Assembly: GCF_003852515.1 (NCBI RefSeq)
Contig: NZ_QAJK01000119.1
Span: 1-41,063, forward strand
DNA from: Variovorax sp. KBW07
GTDB lineage: Bacteria; Pseudomonadota; Gammaproteobacteria; Burkholderiales; Burkholderiaceae_C
Direction of reading: 5' to 3'
DNA length: 41,063 nt
Below, piece after piece: positions 15,463 through 24,202 of this stretch (the stretch's first letter is position 1; each line of letters begins with the position of its first letter). The translations under genes and the position numbers were made by a program. Under the pieces are notes generated by a model, which saw nothing but the letters and a program-made list of their open reading frames with translations, ran no database searches and was not told the origin of the DNA.

Positions 15463-16109
15463 AAAAAATCGCACTTGCCCTGTTGATGTCGTTGGCCAGC
15501 CTTCCGCTCTGGGCGCAGTCCAATGCGGCGTCGGGCAGCGCCGACCTGGCGGCCGAGCGCAACAGGCTTTCCGCCGAGCGCGCGGTCATCGAGCAGCGCT
15601 TCGTGCAGGAGCGAACCGCCTGCTACAAGAAGTTCGCGGTCGAAGACTGCCTGCGCGAGAGCCGCGACCGGCGCCGCACGGAAACCGACAACATCAAGCG
15701 GCAGGAAACGGCGATCAACGACATCCAGCGCCAGCGCAGTGGTGCTGCCGAGTTGCAGAAGCTGGACAAGAAGGCGAGCACGCCGCGCCCCGAAGATTCA
15801 CGCGAGAAGCGCGACCAGTCGATCCAGAACCAGAAAGACCGCGAGCAACGCTCCACGGACCATGCGACCAGCCGGGCCGCCACGGCAGCGGAGTCGGCCG
15901 AGCGTGCGCGCCAGTTCGAGTCCAAGAAGCAGGCCAACGCCGACGAGCAGGCCAAGGCCGCGCAGCGCCAGGCCGAAGCGCCGGCCGCGGTGTCGCGCTA
16001 TGAAGACAAGCAGAGAAGGGCCGCGGAGCACCGGGCCAGTCGCGAGCGCCAGAACATCGACCGCAGCAAGCCGCGCGGTGCGCCGCTGCCACCGCCGCCA
16101 GCGCCTTGA
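15459..16109 (+). CDS. Exported coiled-coil protein of unknown function
   Basis: I do not recognise a functionally defined family. The 216-residue protein has a clear signal peptide (1-20, ending WAQ) and then an almost wholly helical, highly charged sequence rich in Arg, Glu, Gln and Ala, which should form a long coiled coil in the periplasm. Two cysteines, C55 and C64, lie in the segment ACYKKFAVEDCL and could form a disulphide. The tail ends in Pro-rich APLPPPPAP. Its start overlaps the zapE stop codon (ATGA), so translation is probably coupled to zapE. Similar proteins are, as far as I recall, common but uncharacterised in Burkholderiales. A role in the envelope is a reasonable guess and no more. 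Confidence 0.8.
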   Translation: MKKIALALLMSLASLPLWAQSNAASGSADLAAERNRLSAERAVIEQRFVQERTACYKKFAVEDCLRESRDRRRTETDNIKRQETAINDIQRQRSGAAELQKLDKKASTPRPEDSREKRDQSIQNQKDREQRSTDHATSRAATAAESAERARQFESKKQANADEQAKAAQRQAEAPAAVSRYEDKQRRAAEHRASRERQNIDRSKPRGAPLPPPPAP

Positions 16110-16133
16110 GCGAAGCGCGGGGCGGCGCGTCGA

Positions 16134-16907
16134 TCAGGCGACGGCCGCTGGCAGCGTATCGAGCTTCAGCACGGCAATCGAAATGTTGTCGCCGGTGCCA
16201 CGGGCCCGGCGGCGTGCTTCTCCCACCAGGATTTCAACGGCATCGCGCGGCGGCTGCGCGTAGAGCACGCTCGCCAGCTCCTCGGGGCTGAAGTAGTGCC
16301 AGAGCCCGTCGCTGCAGGCCATCAGCAGGTCGCCCGGTTCCATCTTCGGAATGTAGTGAGGGTCGATGGGCGGCGGCGTGGTCGTCATGCCCAGGCAGCC
16401 GAGCAGGATGTTGCCCTGCGGATGGATGTTGGCCTCGGCTTCGCTGATCTGGCCCCGGTCGATCAGTGCCTGTACGTACGAATGGTCGCGCGTGCGCTTG
16501 ATGAGCTGGCCGTCGTGGAAGTGATAGATGCGCGAGTCGCCCGCATGAATCCACGCGCAGTCGCCCTTCGGGTTCATCAGGAAGGCTGCCAGCGTGCTGT
16601 GCGGCTCCTGCTCGCTCGAGATGGCGGTGAGCTTGATGACCGTGTGCGAGTCTTCCAGCATCTGCCTGAGCACGAGCTCGGGATCGTCGCGGCCGGGCTG
16701 GTAGCGCGTGAAGAGCTGGCGTGCCGTCATCAGCACCTGGTCGGACGCCTTGCGCCCACCGCTGCGCCCGCCCATGCCATCGGCGACGACGCCCAGCACG
16801 CAGCCGGGCACGCGCGGATGGCTCATCAGCAGCACCTGGTCCTGCTGGTAGGGGCGGTCACCCTTGTGGAGTCCGGTGGCCGCGGCAAGTCGAAAGCCTT
16901 GAGTCAT
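16134..16907 (-). CDS. PP2C-family serine/threonine protein phosphatase
   Basis: This is a metal-dependent PPM/PP2C phosphatase, 257 residues, that would remove phosphate from Ser/Thr in the cytoplasm. The family's metal-binding and catalytic motifs are in order: GDRPYQQDQ near residue 16-24, VADGMGG (41-47, with D43), HAGDSRIYHF, CSDGLW and GDNISIAVL near the C-terminus. There is no transmembrane or forkhead-associated domain. Bacterial homologues usually oppose an Hanks-type kinase or belong to type VI secretion clusters, but neither is present in the window, so its partner must be elsewhere. The gene converges with the coiled-coil protein gene and is divergent from the DUF465 gene. Start is the ATG at 16907. 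Confidence 0.9.
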   Translation of the reverse strand: MTQGFRLAAATGLHKGDRPYQQDQVLLMSHPRVPGCVLGVVADGMGGRSGGRKASDQVLMTARQLFTRYQPGRDDPELVLRQMLEDSHTVIKLTAISSEQEPHSTLAAFLMNPKGDCAWIHAGDSRIYHFHDGQLIKRTRDHSYVQALIDRGQISEAEANIHPQGNILLGCLGMTTTPPPIDPHYIPKMEPGDLLMACSDGLWHYFSPEELASVLYAQPPRDAVEILVGEARRRARGTGDNISIAVLKLDTLPAAVA

Positions 16908-16963
16908 GAGGCATATGCGCCTGTAGCGCGTTTTCTGTCTTCTCGGAGATTCGGGTCAGGACG

Positions 16964-16969
16964 TATTAT
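16964..16969 (+). promoter_or_regulatory. -10-like box TATTAT before the DUF465 gene
   Basis: TATTAT lies 3 bases before the ATG at 16973 and 9 bases before a second in-frame ATG at 16979. No good -35 box is seen. If the box is real, the second ATG or a later codon is the true start. Confidence 0.3.
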
Positions 16970-16972
16970 CGA

Positions 16973-17215
16973 ATGAACATGCGACGCGAAAACTGCGTTC
17001 GCTCCCCACCGTTGGACTCCAATCTTCACTCCCTTTCCCGCCAGCTGATCGAACTGCGCATCGAGCATGCCGATCTCGACGCCACCATCGACCGGCTGGC
17101 CGAGGCCTCGCCCCAAGACGAGCTTCTGCTGCGGCGCCTGAAAAAGCGCCGCCTCGCGTTGCGCGACCAGATCACGCGCGTCGAAAACATGCTCGACCCG
17201 AGAGAACCCGCGTGA
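16973..17215 (+). CDS. DUF465 (YdcH-like) small protein
   Basis: This small helical protein (up to 80 residues) belongs to the DUF465/YdcH family; molecular function is not established. The pattern SLSRQLIELRIEHADLDATIDRL followed by LLRRLKKRRLALRDQI is typical. The N-terminal 13 or so residues (RRENCVRSPP) look unlike the family, so translation may begin later, for example at the TTG at 17012, giving 67 residues, or at the second ATG at 16979. The stop codon overlaps the GTG start of the helicase gene (GTGA), so the two are likely coupled. Confidence 0.75.
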   Translation: MNMRRENCVRSPPLDSNLHSLSRQLIELRIEHADLDATIDRLAEASPQDELLLRRLKKRRLALRDQITRVENMLDPREPA

Positions 17216-19275
17216 CCGAAAGCCTCGAGGACAAGGTGCGCGAAGCCTTCGCGCCGGAAGGTGCTCTGTCGCGTGCCGCCGACCAGTTCCGCGAACGCTC
17301 GGGCCAGACCGAAATGGCCATGGCGGTGGCCCGCACCATCGACCAGGGCGGCGTGCTGGTGGTCGAAGCGGGCACCGGCGTGGGCAAGACTTTTTCGTAC
17401 CTCGTGCCGGCCTTGCTGAGCGGCGAGCGCGTGCTGCTGTCGACCGCCACCAAGACGCTGCAAGACCAGCTGTTCGGCCGCGACCTGCCGCGGCTGGTCG
17501 AAGCTTTCGGGCTGCCCGTGCGAACGGCGCTGCTCAAGGGGCGCGGCAGTTACCTGTGCCTGCACCGCCTCGACACGGCGCGCCACGATGCATCACTGCC
17601 CGAACGTGGCAGCCTGCGCACGCTCGCCAAGATCGAGCAATGGTCGAAGGCCACGCGCACCGGCGACCTGGCCGAACTGCCGGGACTCGACGAGCGTTCG
17701 CCGCTGATTCCGCTGATCACGTCCACGCGCGAAAACTGCCTGGGCGCGCAGTGCCCGCAGTTCAAGCCGTGCCACGTCAACCTGGCGCGGCGCGAGGCGC
17801 TGGCGGCCGACATCGTGGTCATCAACCATCACCTGTTCTTTGCCGACCTCGCGGTGCGCGAGACCGGCATGGCGGAGCTGCTGCCGACGGTCAGCGTGGT
17901 GGTGTTCGACGAAGCCCATCAGCTCAACGAAACCGGCGTGCAGTTTCTCGGCGCGCAGCTCGGCAGCGGCCAGGCACTCGACTTCGCGCGCGACATGCTC
18001 GGTGCGGGCCTGCAGCACGCGCGCGGGCTGGTCGACTGGCAGCAGCTGGTGGCGGGTGTCGAGCGCGCCGCTCGCGAACTGCGGCTGGTTGTGGGCAAGC
18101 AATGGCCCGGCACCAAGCTGCGTTGGCTCGGGCCTTCGCCGGAAGGCATCGATCCCGATGCCTGGCAGCAATCGCTCGACGACCTGCAGCATTCCTTCGA
18201 GCTGGCGGCCGAGGGGCTCGACACGGTGAGCGAAATCTCGCCCGACTTCGTGCGCCTGCACGAGCGCGCGCGGCAGCTCGCCAAGCGCACGGCGCGCTTT
18301 GCCTTGCCCTGCGAGGTCGACTCGGTGCGCTGGGTCGATGTGGGTTCGCAGTTGCGGCTGATCGAGTCGCCGCTCGACATTGCCGATGCCATGCGCAAGC
18401 GCGTGCTCAAGATCGCCGACCCCGAGGCCGAGTTGGAAGTCGATGCCTATGGCGAGGAGATCGCGCGCGAGGAGCCACCGCCGCCGGAAGATGGTGGCCG
18501 GGCCTGGGTCTTCACCTCGGCCACGCTGGGCGACGAGCCCACGCTGCGCTGGTTCACCGAACCATGCGGCCTGCGCGATGCGGAGGTGCTGCGCGTGCAG
18601 AGCCCGTTCGACTACGCATCGCAGGCCGCGCTGTACGTGCCGCGTGCGTTTCCGAAGCCGAACGATCCCGCGCACAGCCAGCGCGTTGCGCAACTGGCCG
18701 CGCATGGCGCCACCGAACTGGGTGGCCGCACGCTGGTACTGACGACCACGCTGCGTGCCTTGCGCACCATTGGCGATGCAATGAAGCAGCAGTTCGAGCT
18801 GCTTGAAGCCGAGTTGCGGCCTGAGGTGCTGGTGCAGGGCGAGTTGCCCAAGCGCGTGCTGATGGACCGCTTTCGCGAAGGCGCAAGCGGGGGGCGCGCG
18901 GGCTGCGTGCTGGTGGCGTCGGCCTCGTTCTGGGAGGGTTTCGATGCACCGGGCGATGCCCTGCAATTGGTGGTGATCGACAAGCTGCCGTTCCCGCCGC
19001 CCAACGATCCATTGGTCGAGGCACGCTCGCAGCGCCTCGAAGCGCAGGGCCGCAGCTCGTTCAGCGACTACTCGCTGCCCGAAGCGGCCGTGGCGCTGAA
19101 GCAGGGGGCAGGGCGGTTGATCCGGCGCGAAACCGACAGCGGCGTGCTGGCGATCTGCGACACGCGCCTGGTCGCGATGGGCTACGGGCGCCGGCTGCTG
19201 GCGGCACTGCCGCCGATGCGGCGCCTGGACAACGAATCGGATTTCAACGCCGCGTTGGAAGCACTCAAGCCCTGA
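17212..19275 (+). CDS. ATP-dependent DNA helicase, DinG/YoaA (XPD-like) family
   Basis: This is a superfamily 2 helicase with an iron-sulphur cluster, related to YoaA/DinG and eukaryotic XPD, acting on damaged or forked DNA with 5'-3' polarity in family members. Walker A is EAGTGVGKT (52-60), the Fe-S ligands are C116, C176, C181 and C187, the DEAH box is at 233-236, and the C-terminal helicase motif VI is QGAGRLIRR. The length of 687 residues is closer to YoaA (about 636) than to the longest DinG proteins. Start is the GTG at 17212, which overlaps the DUF465 stop codon. A strong hairpin follows the stop. YoaA is favoured over DinG, but I leave the symbol empty because the two are hard to separate by eye. 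Confidence 0.92.
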   Translation: MTESLEDKVREAFAPEGALSRAADQFRERSGQTEMAMAVARTIDQGGVLVVEAGTGVGKTFSYLVPALLSGERVLLSTATKTLQDQLFGRDLPRLVEAFGLPVRTALLKGRGSYLCLHRLDTARHDASLPERGSLRTLAKIEQWSKATRTGDLAELPGLDERSPLIPLITSTRENCLGAQCPQFKPCHVNLARREALAADIVVINHHLFFADLAVRETGMAELLPTVSVVVFDEAHQLNETGVQFLGAQLGSGQALDFARDMLGAGLQHARGLVDWQQLVAGVERAARELRLVVGKQWPGTKLRWLGPSPEGIDPDAWQQSLDDLQHSFELAAEGLDTVSEISPDFVRLHERARQLAKRTARFALPCEVDSVRWVDVGSQLRLIESPLDIADAMRKRVLKIADPEAELEVDAYGEEIAREEPPPPEDGGRAWVFTSATLGDEPTLRWFTEPCGLRDAEVLRVQSPFDYASQAALYVPRAFPKPNDPAHSQRVAQLAAHGATELGGRTLVLTTTLRALRTIGDAMKQQFELLEAELRPEVLVQGELPKRVLMDRFREGASGGRAGCVLVASASFWEGFDAPGDALQLVVIDKLPFPPPNDPLVEARSQRLEAQGRSSFSDYSLPEAAVALKQGAGRLIRRETDSGVLAICDTRLVAMGYGRRLLAALPPMRRLDNESDFNAALEALKP

Positions 19276-19281
19276 AACGAA

Positions 19282-19303
19282 TCAGCCTCCCGAAGGAGGC
19301 TGA
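19282..19303. terminator. Hairpin between convergent helicase and bamD genes
   Basis: TCAGCCTCC (19282-19290) and GGAGGCTGA (19295-19303) form a perfect 9-bp stem with a CGAA tetraloop. It starts 7 bases after the helicase stop codon and lies 49 bases past the end of bamD on the other strand. There is no long T run, but its position and symmetry suit a bidirectional terminator. Confidence 0.65.
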
Positions 19304-19351
19304 ATTCAGAGGCAAGCAATGCCGGGTGTCAAGCCGGCAGGCTGTTCCGGC

Positions 19352-20158
19352 TTACCAGACCTTCCACCACGGATCGTCCTTGCCACGGAAGCCGTTGGCG
19401 AGGTAGGTGCTTTGCGGGTAGTTGGTGGTCAGCACGCGTTGCGCGTCGTCGCGCAGTTCCTTCATGCCCAGTGCGTCGTACGACTTCACCATGATGTACA
19501 GGGCTTCTTCGAGCGCCGGCACTTCGCGGTAGTCGGCCAGTGCGATCTGCGCCCGGTTGATGGCGGCCAGGTAGGCGCCGCGCGTGTAGTAGTAGCGAGC
19601 TACGTGAACTTCGTACTGCGCGAGCGAGTTCACGATGTAGTTCATGCGCTGGCGCGAGTCGGGTGCATAGCGCGAATCGGGGAAGCGCGTGACCAGGTCC
19701 TTGAAGGACTCGAACGATTCCTTGGCGGCCTTCTGGTCGCGCTCGGACAGGTCCTGGCGCGTCAGGAACGCGAACATGCCCAGGTCGTCGTTGAAGTTGA
19801 TCACGCCCTTGAGGTAGATCGCGTAGTCCAGCGCCGGGCTGGCCGGATGCAGCTTCATGAAGCGGTCGATGGTGGCGATGGCGTTCGCCTTTTCGCCCGA
19901 CTTGTACTGGGCATAGGCCTTTTCCAGCTGGGCCTGCTGCGCGAGCGGCGTGCCGGCGGCGCGGCCTTCGAGCTTCTCGTAGAGCGGCACGGCCTTGTCG
20001 TAGGCACCCGATCCGACCTCGTCCTTGGCTTCGGAATAAATGCGGTTGGGGCTCCAGCTCGCGGTCTTGTCTTCCTTGGTGGAAGAGCAGCCGGCTGCAA
20101 GCATGGCCGCTAAGCCGAGCGCGATCCAGGTAGGGACCGATAATTTGGCGCGAAACAT
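19352..20158 (-). CDS. bamD: Outer-membrane assembly lipoprotein BamD
   Basis: BamD is the essential lipoprotein of the BAM complex, which folds beta-barrel proteins into the outer membrane. Residues 1-23 are a lipoprotein signal with lipobox LAAGC and lipidated C24. The mature part contains tetratricopeptide-like repeats, with family segments SGAYDKAVPLYEKLE, YAIYLKGV, RFPDSRYAPDSRQRM, and VARYYYTRGAYLAAINR. From the ATG at 20158 the protein has 268 residues, as expected. An in-frame ATG at 20191 is rejected because it overlaps the TATAAT box and would put 11 residues before the signal peptide. The gene is divergent from rluD with only 14 bases between start codons. Confidence 0.96.
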   Translation of the reverse strand: MFRAKLSVPTWIALGLAAMLAAGCSSTKEDKTASWSPNRIYSEAKDEVGSGAYDKAVPLYEKLEGRAAGTPLAQQAQLEKAYAQYKSGEKANAIATIDRFMKLHPASPALDYAIYLKGVINFNDDLGMFAFLTRQDLSERDQKAAKESFESFKDLVTRFPDSRYAPDSRQRMNYIVNSLAQYEVHVARYYYTRGAYLAAINRAQIALADYREVPALEEALYIMVKSYDALGMKELRDDAQRVLTTNYPQSTYLANGFRGKDDPWWKVW

Positions 20159-20172
20159 CACATACGGCTTTC

Positions 20173-21207
20173 GTGAAACAGTTGCCCTCAATTATATCGA
20201 CCGGCCCTTCGGGCAATACCCCTGAAACTGCGGAGGCGGCCGAACACGAGGACGGCGCCGACCCGATCGAGCCCAGCGAACTGCGGCCTTTCGTGGTGGA
20301 CCCGGCCCAGCACGGCCAGCGGCTCGACCGGGCGCTCGCTGCGCTGGTGCCCGAATTTTCCCGCAGTTACCTTCAGCAACTGATCGAAGCCGGCGCTGTG
20401 GAGTTGCAGGGGCGCACGCTCACCAAGGTCTCGGCCACCGTGAAGGCGGGGCAGGCCGGCCGCATCGAATTGCGGCCCACCCCCCAGAGCCAGGCCTTCC
20501 GCCCCGAGGCGATGGATCTCGTCACGGTGCATGAAGACGAGCATCTGCGCATCATCGACAAGCCGGCCGGGCTGGTCGTGCATCCGGCGCCGGGCCACTG
20601 GAGCGGCACGCTGCTGAACGGGCTGCTGGCGCTCGACCCGAAAGCCGTGCTGCTGCCGCGCGCCGGCATCGTGCACCGGCTCGACCGCGATACCAGCGGC
20701 CTGATGGTGGTGGCGCGCACACGGGCCGCCATGGACGCGATGGTGGCGCTGATCGCCGCGCGCGAGGTCAAGCGCCAGTACCTGGCCATGGGGCACAAGC
20801 CATGGGTCGGCGCCGCCGCCCGGCAGGTCGATGCGCCCATCGGCCGCGACCCGCGCAACCGGCTGCGCATGGCCGTGGTCGACCTGGAACGTAATTCGGG
20901 CAAGACCGCGCGCACGCTGATCGAGCGGCTCGACAGCCATGCCGACGGCTGTGCCGTGCGCTGCACGCTCGAAACCGGCCGCACCCACCAGATCCGCGTG
21001 CACATGGCGTCCATCGGCCATCCGCTGGTGGGCGACGCGCTTTATGGCGGCGCACCGGCTGTCGGGTTGACGCGCCAGGCGCTGCATGCCTTCAGGCTGG
21101 CCTTCGTGCATCCGGTCACGCAGGCGGCGATGGAGTTCCGCTCGCCGCCACCGCCCGACCTTGCCGAGGCTTTGCAGTCCTGGGGGCTGGACTACAATCG
21201 CGCCTGA
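20173..21207 (+). CDS. rluD: 23S rRNA pseudouridine synthase RluD
   Basis: RluD converts uridines 1911, 1915 and 1917 (E. coli numbering) in helix 69 of 23S rRNA to pseudouridine. The S4 RNA-binding domain is at about 46-100 (HGQRLDRALAAL...RSYLQQLIEAG), and the catalytic motif HRLDRDTSG at 168-176 places the catalytic Asp at 171. The GRTHQIRVH segment is also typical. The protein has 344 residues if translation begins at the GTG at 20173; the first 40 residues are acidic and poorly conserved, so a later GTG (for example at 20293, before VDPAQHGQRLD) is possible. The gene is divergent from bamD, whose promoter seems to lie within the first rluD codons. Confidence 0.94.
   Translation: MKQLPSIISTGPSGNTPETAEAAEHEDGADPIEPSELRPFVVDPAQHGQRLDRALAALVPEFSRSYLQQLIEAGAVELQGRTLTKVSATVKAGQAGRIELRPTPQSQAFRPEAMDLVTVHEDEHLRIIDKPAGLVVHPAPGHWSGTLLNGLLALDPKAVLLPRAGIVHRLDRDTSGLMVVARTRAAMDAMVALIAAREVKRQYLAMGHKPWVGAAARQVDAPIGRDPRNRLRMAVVDLERNSGKTARTLIERLDSHADGCAVRCTLETGRTHQIRVHMASIGHPLVGDALYGGAPAVGLTRQALHAFRLAFVHPVTQAAMEFRSPPPPDLAEALQSWGLDYNRA
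20191..20219 (-). promoter_or_regulatory. bamD promoter with perfect TATAAT box
   Basis: On the minus strand TATAAT (20196-20191) lies 32 bases before the bamD ATG. The -35 region at 17-base spacing is GTATTG (20219-20214), a poor match. The box lies inside the annotated start of rluD. Confidence 0.5.
21172..21198 (+). promoter_or_regulatory. Promoter-like element at the end of rluD
   Basis: TTGCAG (21172-21177) and TACAAT (21193-21198) are separated by 15 bases. The element overlaps the last codons of rluD and would transcribe scpB with a leader of about 135 bases. The spacing is short but the -10 box matches at five of six positions. Confidence 0.4.
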
Positions 21208-21339
21208 CGGCCCGAGGGCCTCGCCGGCCCCTCGATGCCGGCCCTGCGTTGCACTCGCCGCGTGCCGGCAACGCCTCCTTCTTCTTTCATCCTTCTGAAC
21301 AAGCGTCGACCAGGCGCCTTTTCCCGGATAACGCGAACC

Positions 21340-22332
21340 ATGAATACGGCGGATGCCAAGCGCATTCTCGAAACCGCCTTGATCTGTTCGAGCCAGCCGC
21401 TGCCGGTGCGCGACATGCGCGTGCTTTTCGACGACGAGCTGGGCGTGGACACCATCAAGGTGCTGTTGCTTGAATTGCAGGAAGACTGGGCGCAACGCGG
21501 CCTGGAGCTCGTGAGCGTCGGCAGCGGCTGGCGTTTTCAGAGCCGGCCCGAGATGCGCGACCACCTCGATCGGCTGCACCCCGAGAAGCCGCCGCGCTAC
21601 ACGCGCGCCGCCCTCGAGACGCTGGCCATCATTGCCTACCGGCAACCGGCCACGCGCGGCGACATGGAAGACATCCGTGGCGTCACGATCAATTCGCTGA
21701 TCCTCAAGCAGCTTGAAGACCGCGGCTGGGTCGAGGTGATCGGCCATCGCGAAACGGTCGGCAGGCCTGCGCTCTACGCGACCACGCGGCAGTTTCTCGA
21801 CGACCTGGGGCTGGCCTCGCTCGGTGAGTTGCCGCTGATCGAAACGCCGGCGCAGCAGGCTGCGCTGGTCGATGCGCTCGAGCAGGCGTCTGGCCATCAG
21901 GCCGACCTGCCGATCGATGGCGCGGGTGACGCAGAAGTATCTCTGGATGCTGTTGCGGGGGCGGGCCAGGAAGAAGTCCTGTTGGCGGTTGCGGAGGCGG
22001 GAGTGGCATTGCCAGCCGGCGAAGTGACCGACGAAGAGCCTGTTCCTGTTGCGTCGCAGCAAGAAGATGCGCCAGCCGATGAATCGGCGGCTGTCGAAGC
22101 GGCGCCTGAAATCATCGAAGCCGTCGAGGCACAGGTTGCCGACAACGCCGCTGCGGCCGAAGTGGCAGAAGTTGCCGAAGCGCCGCTTGAAGCCGAGGCG
22201 GCTTCAGAACCAGAGCTCGTGGCAGAACCAGAGTTCGCCCCAGAGCAAGAGCTCACCACAGAGCCAGAACCCGACACCACGTCTCCGGACGAGGTCGATC
22301 CCCACGCAGTTTCTCCCGGAAAAACCTCATGA
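21340..22332 (+). CDS. scpB: Segregation and condensation protein ScpB
   Basis: ScpB is a winged-helix kleisin partner that works with ScpA and SMC in chromosome condensation. The core occupies about residues 1-190: [25 protein letters not shown] at the start, [18 protein letters not shown] in the middle and [26 protein letters not shown]. The remaining 140 residues are an acidic Ala/Glu/Pro tail that ordinary ScpB lacks; it ends in an 18-bp tandem repeat. The start ATG at 21340 is chosen by family alignment; an in-frame ATG at 21235 would add 35 Arg/Pro-rich residues. The stop codon overlaps the rluB start (ATGA). No scpA is nearby. Gap 21208-21339 shows only GC-rich potential hairpins. Confidence 0.93.
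   Translation: MNTADAKRILETALICSSQPLPVRDMRVLFDDELGVDTIKVLLLELQEDWAQRGLELVSVGSGWRFQSRPEMRDHLDRLHPEKPPRYTRAALETLAIIAYRQPATRGDMEDIRGVTINSLILKQLEDRGWVEVIGHRETVGRPALYATTRQFLDDLGLASLGELPLIETPAQQAALVDALEQASGHQADLPIDGAGDAEVSLDAVAGAGQEEVLLAVAEAGVALPAGEVTDEEPVPVASQQEDAPADESAAVEAAPEIIEAVEAQVADNAAAAEVAEVAEAPLEAEAASEPELVAEPEFAPEQELTTEPEPDTTSPDEVDPHAVSPGKTS
22206..22277 (+). repeat. Four tandem 18-bp repeats in the scpB tail
   Basis: Four imperfect copies begin at 22206, 22224, 22242 and 22260, each starting AGAACCAGAG or a close variant. They encode the hexapeptides [18 protein letters not shown] and EPEPDT in the disordered C-terminal tail of ScpB. Confidence 0.85.
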
Positions 22333-24200
22333 GCCCATCCGACACCGACGACGCGGCACTGCCGCCGGTCGAGCCCGAAGTCAAAAAGAAGAAAAGGGCA
22401 GCCGCGCCCAAGAAGGCTGCGGACGGTGCTATCGAATCGGTAGCGCCTGAGGCCGTCGCGCCGGTGGAAGCCGAGGAGCCGAAGAAGCCGCGCGCGCGCA
22501 AGAAGAAACCGGTCGAGCAACCCGTGGCCGACGAAGCCGCACCTGCGCCTGAAGCGGCGCAGGTGGAACTGGCTTCCACCGAAGTGATCGAGCCCGCCGC
22601 TGCCGTGGCAGTCGCCGCGCCGGTCGTTGCCGAGGCGGCTGAAGAAGACCGAGCCCCCGCGCCGGTCGAAGCAGCGCGTCAGGCGCCCCAGCCAGAAGTA
22701 GTGGCAGCCGATCGCGACAACAGCCGCGATGACCAGGACGATGGCGACGACGAGGACGAAGAAGAGCCCGACGAGGAAGAAGACGACCTCGACCGTGCCC
22801 GCCGCGCTGCCGAGCGCGAGCAACGCAATGCGTTGCCGCCGGAGCCGATCCGCTTTGCCGACGTCATTTCCGGCCAGTTCGACGCCGACGAGGAAAGCCC
22901 TGAAGTCCCACCGCTCAAGCGCGTGCTGCTGCCCGAGGCCGATTCGCCCAAGCTGCACAAGGTGCTGGCGCAGGCCGGCCTGGGCTCGCGGCTTGAAATG
23001 GAGGCGCTGATTCTCCAGGGCCGCATTTCGGTCAACAACGAGCCGGCCCATATCGGGCAACGCATTCAGTACGGCGACCAGGTCAAGATCAACGGCAAGC
23101 CGATCCGCTATCGGATTGCACCGCCGCCGCCGCGCGTCATCGCGTACCACAAGCCGACCGGTGAAGTCGTCACGCACGACGATCCGCAGAACCGGCCCAC
23201 CGTGTTCCGCAAGCTGCCGCGCCTGCAGCAGGGCAAGTGGCAATCGGTCGGCCGACTCGACCTGAATACCGAAGGCCTGTTGCTGTTCAGCAGCTCCGGC
23301 GATCTTGCCAACCAACTCATGCATCCGCGCTTCGGCCTGGAGCGCGAGTACGCGGTGCGCGTGCTGGGCAAGCTCAGCAGCGAAGAAAAGCAGAAGCTGC
23401 TCGACGGCGTTCGCCTCGATGACGGCATGGCCCAGTTCGGCACGATCGAAGAGGGCGGTGGCGAAGGCTCGAACTGCTGGTACCGCGTGACCATTTCCGA
23501 AGGCCGCAACCGCGAGGTGCGGCGCCTGTTCGAGTCGGTGGGCCATGCGGTCAGCCGGCTGATCCGCATCCGCTACGGCGCGATGGTGCTGCCGCGCGGC
23601 CTGAAGCGCGGTGCCTGGATGGAGCTCGACGAGCGCGACATCCGCGCGCTGTTCCAGGCTTCCGGTGGTGCGGCTGCGCGCCCCGCGGGTCCGCCGCAGC
23701 GCGGCCCGGGTGGCCCCGAAGGCGGTGGCCGCAACGGCCGCAACAAGAAGCGCCGCGGCAACCGCAACGGCGGTGCCGGTGGTGGCCAGCCGCAGCAGCA
23801 ACGAGAGATGCGCGACCCGCGCGACGAAGGGCGCGAAGCGCCCATCCCGAGCCCGTTGGGCGACGGTCGTCCGCCGCGCGGTGACCGCGGTGGCCGTGCC
23901 AATCGTGGTGGCGGCAATGGCGGTCCTCCGCAAGGGCAGGGACGCCGCGGTGGCGGCGGTGGCAACAACCGCCAGGGCGGCGGCAATCGCCAGCAGGGCG
24001 ACGACCGTCAGCCAAGCGGCGCCAACCAGCCGGATCCGATGAAGACCTCGCTGGGCTACATCGGCGCCGACAGCTTTTCGCGCCAGCGCAAGGAGCAACG
24101 CGGCGGCCCGGGTGGCCGGCGTGGTGGCGGCGGAGGCGGTGGTGGTGGCTTCGGCGGCCAGGGTGGTGGAGGCGGCGGTGGCCGCCGCCGCGGGCGCTGA
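22329..24200 (+). CDS. rluB: 23S rRNA pseudouridine synthase RluB with long disordered tails
   Basis: RluB makes pseudouridine 2605 (E. coli numbering) in 23S rRNA. The S4 domain spans about 209-257 ([13 protein letters not shown]...QVKINGKPI) and the catalytic motif [11 protein letters not shown] places the catalytic Asp at 311; [11 protein letters not shown] follows. The protein has 623 residues, about twice the length of E. coli RluB. The extra parts are a low-complexity N-terminus of about 200 residues (Lys/Ala/Glu, then Asp/Glu-rich) and a C-terminal tail of about 180 residues rich in Gly, Arg, Asn and Gln with RGG-like spacing. The tails are presumably disordered and the C-terminal one may bind RNA. 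Translation is coupled to scpB by a 4-base overlap. A hairpin follows the stop codon. Confidence 0.93.
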   Translation: MSPSDTDDAALPPVEPEVKKKKRAAAPKKAADGAIESVAPEAVAPVEAEEPKKPRARKKKPVEQPVADEAAPAPEAAQVELASTEVIEPAAAVAVAAPVVAEAAEEDRAPAPVEAARQAPQPEVVAADRDNSRDDQDDGDDEDEEEPDEEEDDLDRARRAAEREQRNALPPEPIRFADVISGQFDADEESPEVPPLKRVLLPEADSPKLHKVLAQAGLGSRLEMEALILQGRISVNNEPAHIGQRIQYGDQVKINGKPIRYRIAPPPPRVIAYHKPTGEVVTHDDPQNRPTVFRKLPRLQQGKWQSVGRLDLNTEGLLLFSSSGDLANQLMHPRFGLEREYAVRVLGKLSSEEKQKLLDGVRLDDGMAQFGTIEEGGGEGSNCWYRVTISEGRNREVRRLFESVGHAVSRLIRIRYGAMVLPRGLKRGAWMELDERDIRALFQASGGAAARPAGPPQRGPGGPEGGGRNGRNKKRRGNRNGGAGGGQPQQQREMRDPRDEGREAPIPSPLGDGRPPRGDRGGRANRGGGNGGPPQGQGRRGGGGGNNRQGGGNRQQGDDRQPSGANQPDPMKTSLGYIGADSFSRQRKEQRGGPGGRRGGGGGGGGGFGGQGGGGGGGRRRGR

Positions 24201-24202
24201 AA

